DNA from: Anisakis pegreffii
Lineage: Eukaryota > Nematoda > Chromadorea > Rhabditida > Anisakidae
Assembly: GCA_035041965.1 (NCBI GenBank)
Contig: JAPYMA010000173.1
Location: forward strand, 434,001 to 498,000
DNA: 64,000 nucleotides
Direction: 5' to 3'
Within the stretch, counting starts at the first letter, position 1; each line of letters starts with the position of its first letter. Below, piece by piece: positions 39,681-50,100 of the stretch. The notes below the pieces were generated by a model. The model searched no databases, had not been told where the DNA came from, and worked only from the letters and a program-made list of their open reading frames with translations. The translations under genes and the position numbers were made by a program.

Positions 39681-40776
39681 CACCTTCTTCTGATTTATTT
39701 ATTCAGCTGATAATTCAGCACTGAAAACTAGTGCGGATCATTGACTAGTCAGGTGATACTTCACTGACTAGACTGCGTAATTTTATCGTTTATCATTTAA
39801 GTCAGAATAGACTTCCACTATTCAATACGATGCAATTAGAGTTCATAGCAACTCATGAAAATATGGCGCTTATGATTGTAGATTTTTTGAAATGGAATAA
39901 CCCACAGAACTGATTCAACTGAACAGTGAGAAGCTCTACATGATATGAACATTGAAAGTGATCCATGAGACAGGTTCTCGTGACGAATCAAGAGAACTTG
40001 TGACAAATCCAGAAAATAGTCAATGAAATAACACAGTAACAATTTCTTTGAGAGCACATTATAGAACAACTGAAATTAGCATGACGCATACTTACGAAAA
40101 AAAGACAGAGCAGTGCGCTGTTTCAACGTATATTGTTGGCATTTTCTTCTTAGCAAGAAGCTTCTTGGCATACAACCAATGCATTGGCGCAACTTTGAAT
40201 CTGAGATGCTTTGCATTTTTAATTGGCAATTTTTATATTTTCTCCGGAAGTAGCATTTTTATGATGTTTTCTCTGGGAAAATGAGGTATTTGGGAGGAGT
40301 TCATGATTTTTTGAAGAATTCACTCGATCATTCAATAGATTTCCTTCAAATGCTGCTCAAATTAAGTAGACCTTCTCGTAGTTATGGGTAAATCCATTAG
40401 AATTCGACTTGAACTGGTGTTTTCGTTTCCTCGTTTAGCTTTGTATAATTTATTTGTGTCATTCAATAGCCGATTTGCAGAAATTATCCAACAAGGGAGT
40501 TGCTATTAAGTTAAATTTGGAATCAACCTCGAAGAGGAGTTCACCTTGAACTATGAGTAATATTTTCGCGGATGCTGATCGTTTACAACGAGGTTTCAAA
40601 CTATATTTTAAAGTTTTTCAATGCTTTTTTTCAGCTCCTTGCATGAAATGTTCAAAAGCAATGCTTTAGCAAAATTTTCAATCGAATGGTTCGTTCTGAA
40701 GCGTTTCAGTCATCGACAAATTTTTTAATTTCATTTCCAGAGTGGTAAAACGTGCGTCGTAAATGATAATGAATCA
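39681..40776. promoter_or_regulatory. Divergent intergenic region between THAP and Mad1 genes
   Basis: About 1.1 kb separates two genes transcribed away from each other, so it should hold both promoters. A good acceptor, TCATTTCCAG, at 40731-40740 sits 36 bases before the Mad1 ATG. It could be a spliced-leader addition site or the end of a 5' intron. No core promoter motif is clear by eye. Confidence 0.5.
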
Positions 40777-43700
40777 ATGTTTGCAGATAGCAATACACCG
40801 GACAGCCCAACCGGTGTGATCGGAACCGATTTTGCAGATGTTCTTCATAATCGATATCGTAGTGCCAATTCTGAATCAGGTTTGATCATCGTTGTTTCGT
40901 CGTTATGAACTTCGATTGATCATTTTAGGCGTATCACCATCAGTCTAACGTAAACTACATAAATCTCTACACGGTAATCTTGCATTTAAGGTCAGTAAAA
41001 TCAAAACAGCATTTCGTTCGTTCATATTTGCAGTTAAGTGTGTGGTGTAGTTAGGCTTAGGCTTAGGCTCAGGCTTAGGCTTAGGCTCAGGCTTAGGCTT
41101 AGGCTTAGGCTTAGGCTTAAGCCTAGGCTTAGGCTTGAGCTTAGGCTTACCAACTGCAAATATGAACGAACGAAATGCTGTTTTGATTTTACTGACCTTA
41201 AATGCAAGATTACCCTCTACACTTTACGGTTTCAGCGCTTAAATTTTCGACCATATCCTTTTATTGAAAATGCATCAGCAGCCAATGGTGCAAATTCTTT
41301 CAGTTCGACAATTGGTCGTACGTGTACGTGTTGCTGAAGAGACAGCACAGTTGTATCGCTCGGAGAATCTGCGTCTAAAAAGTGATATTGAACAAGTACG
41401 TAAAACACTGGACAAGAAAGACCACGAACTTGACGAACGTCGAAATGAGTTGAGATCTTGCAATGAGGCGCTGCAGAAAGTGATCGATGAAAAAGTCGGT
41501 GAAGTTTCTGGCCTGATGAACTGACTTTCCGCTTTTTCTCCCTAATAATGTCTATTGCAAAATTGTAAGCTTTTCAATTCGAACAAAATTCTCACTGTTC
41601 GAATAGGTGAGGACGATTGAAATTTACTAATTATAAGTTTTGATTTTTTAAGGAGAAGTTATCGCAAGTGGATGCAATGAAGCTGGCATCTCATCTTCTA
41701 AAAATTACCGGTACGAAAATATTTTCTTTCAGCTGAATTTTTCGTGCAGTTTTCATGGAGTCTTAACCTCTTTTAAATGATTTCAGAAATTGAAATACGA
41801 AATATGAAAGTTTGGAATTGTTTTCAGAAATTAAAAAGCAATCAGACTCTTCAATGGAGTGTTCGTCGTCGCAAAGGATCGTATCGAAAACGGATGCGTT
41901 CACAGAAACGGATTCAGTCAAACTCGTTGATGGTTCGTTGATGAAAGCTGTCAGAATTCGTTATTCACCTCTATAAACCAACTTGTTTTCGGTGATGTTC
42001 CAACGAAAAGTTTGAAAAATGAACTAAGAGTCAGTCGTTTTATCGCGCAGAAACCATTTGATTGTGGTTTTGCAGAACGGGTTGGATCAGCAAATGAGAT
42101 GATGCCGAAGGTTGATATGTCGTTGAGTGATCCCATCGATATAGCGTGTTATGATCGAGTGGTGAGTGAAAGGGAAAAACTGCGAAACGACATATTCAAT
42201 TTAGAAACACAACTGAAATTGGCTAGGTTGGTGATTCACTTGCAGTTTATTGTCTTGTAAATTTTCAGTGAAATGTCGGCGTTCATATTCTGATGGCATG
42301 TGATCGTTCTGTGAGATTGGGCAATATGATGTGTTAGATTTTATTGAGATCTGATGCCAGATCAATGCGATCTGTTTCTCATTGCAGAGTGAAGGTAGAA
42401 CAATGCGGTCTTCAGCAGTTGAAAATGCGAAGTTTGGAAAGTCGTATAACGAAACTAAATGAGATTAATGATCGCCTTATTGTTAGTTCTTTCAAATACA
42501 TCCTATGCTAACTTCCTGTTCATTCTGATTATTTTTTGATCAATTGCACAATTTTGGCAATGAGAATTGATCCTTTCAGAAAGAAAATCAGTATCTGAAA
42601 GCCGCCTCAGAGTCGTCTTCTACGAATATATTGAACGTGGACAATGCATTCAGTTATGAGACTAAGTGAGTGAATAATGAAATATTCTTTTGGATTTTCG
42701 GAATTTTCGTTTTATTTGTTATTTTGAATGCTCGATGATGGTGAGGATGATGAGTGCTGTATGGATGTGAGGTAATCGCCACTTGCATAGGTATTTCAGT
42801 GCATTGACAAAACTTTTCACTTTTACAAATAGAAACGTTTATTGAGATGTTTGTTGATCTGTTTAGAAATTATTGGTATGTAGCGAATTTTCTTATGTGA
42901 AGGAATATTTGTGTGGGATTTTTAAGGATCGCTGAATTGAAGAGCGATTTGGAGTTGAAGAAGAAGCGTCTGGAGGAACATTTACATGCACAACAACAGC
43001 TGTTAGTTTTCGAGAGCGTTGTTGTGTGAATTTGAATGATTTCTGTTTTGAGTACTTTGAATTTTACCCTGGGATTTTGTTTGTTTGATTTGATGCTCTC
43101 GTTCATTTCGTTTCGTTGATTTAATTGGTTTGGTCTGTATTTAGCACTGTGGCACTTGATACATTGAGAGAGGAGAATTCGTCGTTGAAAGAACAATTGA
43201 GAAATGCAGCAACATCCTCGAGTAGTACAGGAGCATGCTCGTCGGAGTCAAATTCAGCGTTGGCTGCCGAAGAGAAGAGAGTATACGAAGACGAGATTGC
43301 AAGACTCAGAGAATTACTCAGCAAATATGTGAGCAATTTCTGCTCTGAGCTATCTTTAAGTTTATTCATGAGATGGGTGAATTTCATTTGCGTTACTGAT
43401 TCGTCAACGACATTCCAGTGTTACGGAAAATTACATGGAATACAATACTTAATATTTGGTTCAGTCAGATCATTTAGGAATTTATTGGAAACTTTTGACA
43501 GTTTTCATTGGGATGCTTTCAGGAAGGAGAGACGGGTGTTTCGGATACGACGAAGATTATCCATTTTCGATTGAATCCACTGGATATGGCACATGCTGAA
43601 TTTAGAGAAATTGAGACGAATAGAAAACGAAAGAAGGTTTGTGTGAACATTGTTGTTGTTGTTGGTGTGATAGTCGCATGACAATGATAGTAACGCGAGT

Positions 43701-44651
43701 TTTTGCAATACTGTCAACGACAACAATGATTTTAATGATGTTGATGAAATGATGGTTGATTTAAGTTGATCGGTCGATTCTAGGCTGACAGTTCACTTGA
43801 CGATTTTGACGAACTGGACGCAAGTTCCAGCAAACGTTATCGTGAAGGATTGCTGAAACAAACAACTGGTTTGTTCGCCGAATTTTCTTCAGAAAAATTA
43901 TCTTCTGACTCGAAATATTTTCGTTGTTTTGAATAGTTTATAGAATTGGGCATGGTAGAGTCTACCGGACAATTTTCATTTCAGATTTGCAATATCAACT
44001 TCAAAAATTGGAGAAAGAGAAGGAGCGAGCGGTTAAAATTCAAAGTGATCTCATCAAGAAATATCGTGCAATCGTGACCGCATTGTCAGGTTTGCAGATC
44101 AAAATGAAGGGAGAAGATTTGGTGCAGGTGGAGAGTATCTTCGAGCCAGGACAATTCTTTGTTTTTAAAGTGAGAATATAATTATGTTTGCAAATCAATT
44201 GTTTGTACCTTAATTGTCTTCAGTGAATAGTTTCCTTTCGTTGAAAACAAATTGGAAGGGTAGAATGATTTGTAATGGTACTTGTGGATTATTTGTTGTT
44301 GTCACTGTATTGCTCGTATGAAATGCTATGGAGTGTAATCTTCGGATCGGAAAGAGTTATGCAAATTTTTATCGACCTTTTCAATTTAATTGCTCGTAAA
44401 AATTTTTATTTGTTTCATTCCAATTGGAGAATGCTTCTGGAACACATTGAAAGTTGACGTTTCAGGTGGAAAATTGGGGCAAATCAATAAGTCTTCTGGA
44501 GACCGATTACGCGGCGAAATGGTCGAGTCAAATCGAAGAGTATCTGGGAGGTCGTAACTCAACACCAGCTTTTCTGGCTGCCGTCACACTGGCACTCGAT
44601 GAAAAATCGCAGAGTGCCAGCAGTGTGCACTCATTCAATTTCTCTGATTGA
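40777..44651 (+). CDS. mdf-1: Mitotic checkpoint protein Mad1 (MDF-1)
   Basis: Mad1 sits at unattached kinetochores and nuclear pores and holds Mad2 to start the spindle assembly checkpoint. There are thirteen exons: 40777-40879, 41304-41494, 41653-41710, 41828-41932, 42076-42226, 42388-42481, 42580-42665, 42927-43001, 43145-43328, 43523-43636, 43784-43868, 43985-44169 and 44466-44651. They give 538 residues. Residues about 35-350 are heptad-rich coiled coil. The Mad2-interaction motif KIIHFRLNP is at about residues 360-368 (exon 43523-43636), fitting the K-hydrophobic-hydrophobic-x-hydrophobic...P rule. The C-terminal RWD-like domain spans exons 43985-44169 and 44466-44651 ([20 protein letters not shown]). 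The RLK motif expected before that domain reads RAV here. At 538 residues it is shorter than human Mad1 (718), so an upstream 5' exon may be missing. The start ATG is the first after the acceptor at 40740. Confidence 0.9.
40965..40972. repeat. Target-site duplication, left copy (CTCTACAC)
   Basis: Eight bases abut the left inverted repeat. The identical copy abuts the right inverted repeat at 41215-41222. Confidence 0.85.
40973..41214. mobile_element. MITE-like element with perfect 63-bp TIRs carrying telomere repeats
   Basis: The left arm 40973-41035 and the right arm 41152-41214 are perfect reverse complements over 63 bases (ends GGTAATCTTGCATTTAAGG...). The element is flanked directly by an 8-bp duplication, CTCTACAC, at 40965-40972 and 41215-41222. 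The 116-bp interior is mostly a TTAGGC array. It has no coding capacity, so it would depend on a transposase elsewhere. An 8-bp target duplication fits hAT, Merlin or P superfamilies; GG at the termini would suit Merlin, but this is only a hint. It sits in Mad1 intron 1 (40880-41303). Identical arms point to a recent insertion or recent correction. Confidence 0.93.
41051..41146 (+). repeat. Interstitial nematode telomere repeat (TTAGGC)16
   Basis: Sixteen hexamers are in perfect register: eleven exact TTAGGC, two TCAGGC, and one each of TTAAGC, CTAGGC and TTGAGC. TTAGGC is the established telomere repeat of C. elegans and Ascaris. The array reads TTAGGC on the same strand as the Mad1 mRNA and lies inside the inverted-repeat element 40973-41214. 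Confidence 0.97.
41215..41222. repeat. Target-site duplication, right copy (CTCTACAC)
   Basis: Identical to 40965-40972 and in direct orientation, as expected for transposase-made duplication. Confidence 0.85.
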
Positions 44652-46616
44652 TCATCGTTTACCTATGGGGTGGAATGATTGTATTGTCTGTGTATATTGT
44701 ATAAATTCAAATAGGTTTTCATTGATCGTACACAATTCTGATGAATTTTCATTTCGTGACGGCTTTTTTGAACGCGTTTGACACATCAGAAAAGCTTTCA
44801 AAGTATTCATAGTCATTATTTGTATAATTTCGTCATTTGATGACAATGGACGAATGTTTGTTCTCTTTTCGACAATTGAAGTTTCATTTCTACGAATTCC
44901 TATTTGAATCATTTTGTGGAAAATTGTCTAGTTAGAATTTCAGATACTGTTTTCGTCTGTCTTCTTTTCGAGATATATCCAGAAACCAGTTATATAATGA
45001 GTTGTAGTACTTCTACAATACTTTCCTTCTTCAATTTCATTCTTGTCACTTAAGGTTCACCGTTGTTGTATATAATCGTTATTTGTATTTTCATTGGAAC
45101 TTATAAATAAATTGTTCCTTTGCTCCTTTCACATCTGAAGCAGAACACAAACAGATGCGTTATATTTCAAATTTTATGCCCAGTCGATTCATATGTATGA
45201 CTAAATGGAGTTTCTTAGCCGTCAAATCTAAATGACAATGATCAGAGCAGGATATCGCGATGGATTTACGTTTAGGCTGCGATTCATATCGGGCAATCAT
45301 CGAGTTTTTAATAAATGCCTCATTCTAGCATGATAGAATCATCTAGCCAAAATGTCTCCGCTGATTATCTTCACTCGTAGTCTAATAAGATGTAAGTAAG
45401 CATCGATATACAAGTGAAGTCGTTGTAAGAATTTTACTCTGATGAGACGACGAATTAAGTAAATAATAGTACGAAATTTACAAAAAATAATGATGATAAT
45501 ACTCATGATCACGATGATGATAGTAATTATACTGTAATATACACAATTCAAAGTCAACACGAACGATATGATAAATAGTCAATGGATGCATGATGCATTG
45601 ATATATAAACGGATTTGCAATACAATAATACTCATTCAAGTCATATATATATAATTCATTTTTTTAAATATCAATTGACATTTCATCCAAATGTTTTATT
45701 CATCATCATATATAAATAAATTACATTCAAAGATATTCGATGAACTCTCAAAGAATAATTTTCAGCTGATGGTATTATCAATTGTAGCACATACAAATTT
45801 GAACTGTTGAACTCAACCAGTCTTTTTACAATGAGCGACCAATGTTCAAAATGAGATGACCACTTGACCTCTGTGATCAATTTTCAAAAAAAAGAAACGT
45901 TAATCAAGAGACTCGTCGCTGATCGATCGGTCGTTGATCTCGTTCAATGATATGAATGGTTTTCAGAATGTGGGAATCTTAAAGCGCGATTAGTTTAAGA
46001 GTAAAGGTGATTGTTCCGGGATACAATTTGAATTGAAACGTTGAAACGTGCTTGCTCAATCCATGTTGTGCTATCAATGAATGATAGAGGTTGACGAACA
46101 CTCGGTCACAAACAGATTCATCAATATTTGACGGTAATATTATGGTTTATAGGTATTAAAATGCAAATGAAACTATCATCATACAACATCTATTTATAAG
46201 GTGTGATGATCGCCGTATATAACTCGTTGAAGTTAGCCACGACAAAAATTCAAGCAGCATTCTGTGGTGGAGGAGAGACGATTCCTGTTCAATGGTGTAT
46301 GTTTGCTATTTGAGTGATTCACTTAGAATATGATCATCAGAAGAAACTGCTGAGAATAACTAACATAGTATGAGCATAACTAGTAGTGAGATGGTTCATA
46401 GCGTATATTTTGAGCCAAATTCGGTTTCTGTCTGCCAAAATTCCCAGTAGAAGCAACATAAAAAATTCTCCTAAACTAATCACCCGATCCATAAAAGTTG
46501 TGAGTGGTTTTATCCAAATTTTTTGTCGCCTCACAAAGTTTTTCCGATCAAAATCGCCTCATAAAAACACCTCTCTCTCCACAGTGTTTGTTGTTGCTGA
46601 GATATATTGTGTGCGA
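44652..46616. other. Convergent 3' region between Mad1 and SIPA1-like genes
   Basis: This holds the 3' ends of two convergent genes. An AATAAA at 45106-45111 lies 455 bases after the Mad1 stop and is a candidate + strand polyadenylation signal. On the - strand an AATAAA lies at 45695-45700, about 0.9 kb beyond the SIPA1-like stop. No ORF with a recognisable domain was found. Confidence 0.5.
45106..45111 (+). terminator. Candidate polyadenylation signal AATAAA (Mad1)
   Basis: This is the first canonical hexamer I noticed downstream of the Mad1 stop codon; the cleavage site itself cannot be seen. Confidence 0.35.
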
Positions 46617-47133
46617 TTATTTCGGTATGTTCGCATGAATTTGTTTCTGTAGCCTATCGAGTTCAGCTTTCGTCACCTGATGTGCGCCACGTTCCTGAAA
46701 ACTCGATTCTGCAAAGCTGATCTATCTGATCAAAGAACTTTTGACTGCTTTGACCAGTAAATGAATTCCAGGTGATTTTTGTTCAAGAAAAGGAAGACTT
46801 TACAATAGGCATTCGTTATTTGTTTGTTTGCTGATGTCGAAGCTGACTGCTGATTTGAAGCTGAATCTGAATCTGATTAAAAACTGATCGAACAGACTAT
46901 CGGAAACTTGACGATTCGGAGGTTGTTCTTTTAAAAAAGGAGATATGATATTCATCAGTGCGGCAATATACGATGCCGTAGGTATCATCGCCGTAGCAAA
47001 CAACTACCTTTTTCAATTCGGATCGCAACGTCTCAACAAGCACTTGCAATTCTTGCTTCTCTTCGATTGCCTTCTGAAGTTGTCGTTGGCAAGTAAACAA
47101 CTCACTGTTGTCTAAAATACTTCGAAGCATCTC
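46617..47133 (-). other. sipa-1: C-terminal coiled-coil exons of SIPA1-like gene
   Basis: Exon 47008-47133 encodes a Leu/Glu/Lys/Gln heptad segment ([19 protein letters not shown]), at residues about 984-1025. It corresponds to the C-terminal leucine-zipper-like coil of vertebrate SIPA1 proteins. The final exon 46617-46694 adds 25 residues, ending NIPK. Confidence 0.9.
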
Positions 47134-50100
47134 CTGCAAAATGCGAATTACTCTTCTTTTATATTGTATCGTTAAATTCATTCTCCATGTGCATTTACAT
47201 TTGCATTTATTCATTATGTATATCATTGATTATTGGCAGTCCATCGCACCTGAAACTGCATGTAATGAACATTTATCAGGCTTTTAATCTGAGTCAGCCA
47301 ATTGCAATATGTTAGTAATACCTGCTTGAAATCGCCTTCTTCTGAACAATTCAACATCTTTTCGGATTGAGCTCTCAGAAGTTCAGGTACCTGCAAGCAA
47401 GCAATGAACAAATCCGACCAAATAGCACGAAAATCATTCGGATACTATGGCATTCATCTAATATAGACACCTATCTCATAGCATATGAATAATGATTTTG
47501 TTGCGGTCGCCGTTATCACATCAACATCAACGAATCTGTGAGATAAATTACTGAAGCTTACATTGAGAGGACTCTGAATCAATTCAGACAAGTAGTCATG
47601 CGCCGATCCACTCAGTCGTTTCGATCTGCACGATCGGGTGTTAACCGCATTCGATGTACACCTGAAAATGTACATCTTCCATTATTTGTATTAGTCGTCA
47701 GCGAAATTGAATTATGTCATCTGTAGCCTTTAACAGACATCAGCTCAAGACAACTGATTATATTCATACAAAACGCTTCGTTTTGAAGAAATCTATCTGA
47801 ATGATCTACAACAGATCAAATTTTTGCACTTCAAATTTGTTGCTAATGGCTGCAGCAGAGTGTAGTTGATTTGTGGCCATTCTGATGTCGTTGGTTCAAT
47901 ACGGCGGCCAAAGTTTGCTTTAGTTTGATTTTCAGTAGAGATTCAAATTGAATCTCTCTATCATAAATGATGTGCAATCACATCATATTGAACACAACAA
48001 TTGGATGAAATGAATGAATGAAGTTTCACATACTGAACGCATGTAGCACCACTAGCTGATTGCTGTTGATCACTTGTTTGGCGTCGTCGTGGACTCAAAA
48101 TACGTGCTGCTGAATTCAACTGAAATCATTAAGCATAGTTTAGCTGAAGCAAAAACTTGTTTGCTGCCGAAGAAACCCGTTTGAAAGGGCTCAATTGCAA
48201 GCACTTACTTGAACGTTCCTAACTGATTTCAGTGTGCGTTGCTCAAACAATCCACCAGCAGCAGCAGTACCAGCACGAGCACTCGTCGTTTGCACGTTCC
48301 ATTCATTCGGCAACATCATTTGTTTTTGGCCACTCAGATTTGTGCTTTTGAAAAGGTCCTGATAGCTGCAAATGAGATTGCACTTGCTAAAGGTAGGTAG
48401 GTAGGTAGGTGACTGATGAGGTAAGTCAGCAAATTCAATCAAAATCAGCAGTAGCAGAATGTCGTAACAGGAAGCAAATTCTAAAGCATATGTATTGAGC
48501 TAGGCGAGAGTAGTTAAGTGATTAGTGCGAAGTGAGGAAGCAACCTTTTTGGTTGCTTAGCAAACGAATCCGGTGTCAACATGAAACTGTCGTGTCCTTT
48601 CACAGCCGGGCAATGCGGGTCTTCACAGCCACGTCTCGGTGAACCATCTTGAGCTGGTGAAATCATCATCAATCGCAGAGTGGTTTGTTGCGTGAGGATT
48701 TGAAGCATCCCGTCATGACTGAGCGTTATCACTGGTTGTCCATCAATCTGAACGCAAAATACTCATTCAACGAGTCGTCGTCGTTGCCAAGCTGTTTCAT
48801 TTTCGCCTTATTGCAGTAGTCATTTGCATTGAACAAAAGCATTGAGCATTGAACGACGAGCACTTTTGCAATCTTCAATTCGTGCAAAATACCTCAACAA
48901 TTCGTGATCCTTGCCTTAAACCCGACTTCCAGGCCGTCTGGTACATCTCCACATCGGTCACAACACCTTCATCTTCTAGATGGAAGCCGAGACTATCCGA
49001 CGCTTTGGCTCGTCGAAATATGATCTCTTTAGCTTCATCACCTGAAACGATTCAGATGGAAGCGACTGAGAAACGGGCCGAATTGTCCTGTTCTTCAACA
49101 TGAATTGTCTTTGCACTGATAGTGCGTATCATTCGTTATTTTTACTTGCTATGATACTTTTACTTATCATCAATCACACTGATTTGATATTTGTGATCTA
49201 CGAGCAGACAAAACGCTTGCCACTTTCCTCACTTACCTTTTGTGACTGATTCGAGTCGGCGAAGCAGACTCATCAGCTCTCTGTCCGAGCTATCGATAGT
49301 ACAACATCGCATCAACAACATTTGCCCGTGATCGTAATAGATTTTCAACCTGAACTTGAATTCACTAAGTACGATAACGATGAACTCATGAAATTCATTT
49401 TCGTTGATATCAATTTATCAAGAAATTATCATATAGCAAATTATATCTATCAACTTTATTCTCATATTGCTTTCATATCGTTGCTTTCACTGATTATCAT
49501 CATTGATCAGTTGTTCAGCAACACTCAGTGATGAGTACTGTTGCAAGCAAGCAAGCGATTCAAATCTACAGTAATGATCACATGAAGATGTTTGTATGTT
49601 AACGGTGCTAACCCCATATCAGTATTAGCCCAACCAATAAGTGAATGTGTTGGTGTTGCAAAGATGACCGCACCAGACGGTTTCTCAAGCAACACAATGG
49701 TTTCGGCCGAAACGCCGAGCACACACGTAACTCGTTGATTCGTCGAGTGATCATGCACATCGACAAGCCACGAGAGCGCGCCTCGTATACAGTCACCAAT
49801 GAGCAACGGTCGAGGAGTGACTCGTTCTTTCCGCTTCACAGAACCACCAAGGAATCGACCTGAGCAAGTTTAACATTACATCTCAACTTCTAGATTTAGC
49901 GAACGTAAAAGGTGGATGGATGGATGGATGGATGGATGTCTCATCGCTGATTGCAATACTGAAATGAATTGGCTGCTTTAAGTCGAGTGCACGCAACAGT
50001 GCGTGGAGATATGATCATGATCAATTCGAGATCAAGTACAACATTGCTGATTGAGCATTGTTGTTGTTGGACAGCAAAGTTAATGTCAGAATACTTGAAA

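Noticed and set aside
41038..41337. 99-codon ORF with a long Arg-Leu repeat
   Set aside because: It is only the translation of the TTAGGC array (six bases, hence a two-residue repeat) inside the intronic element.
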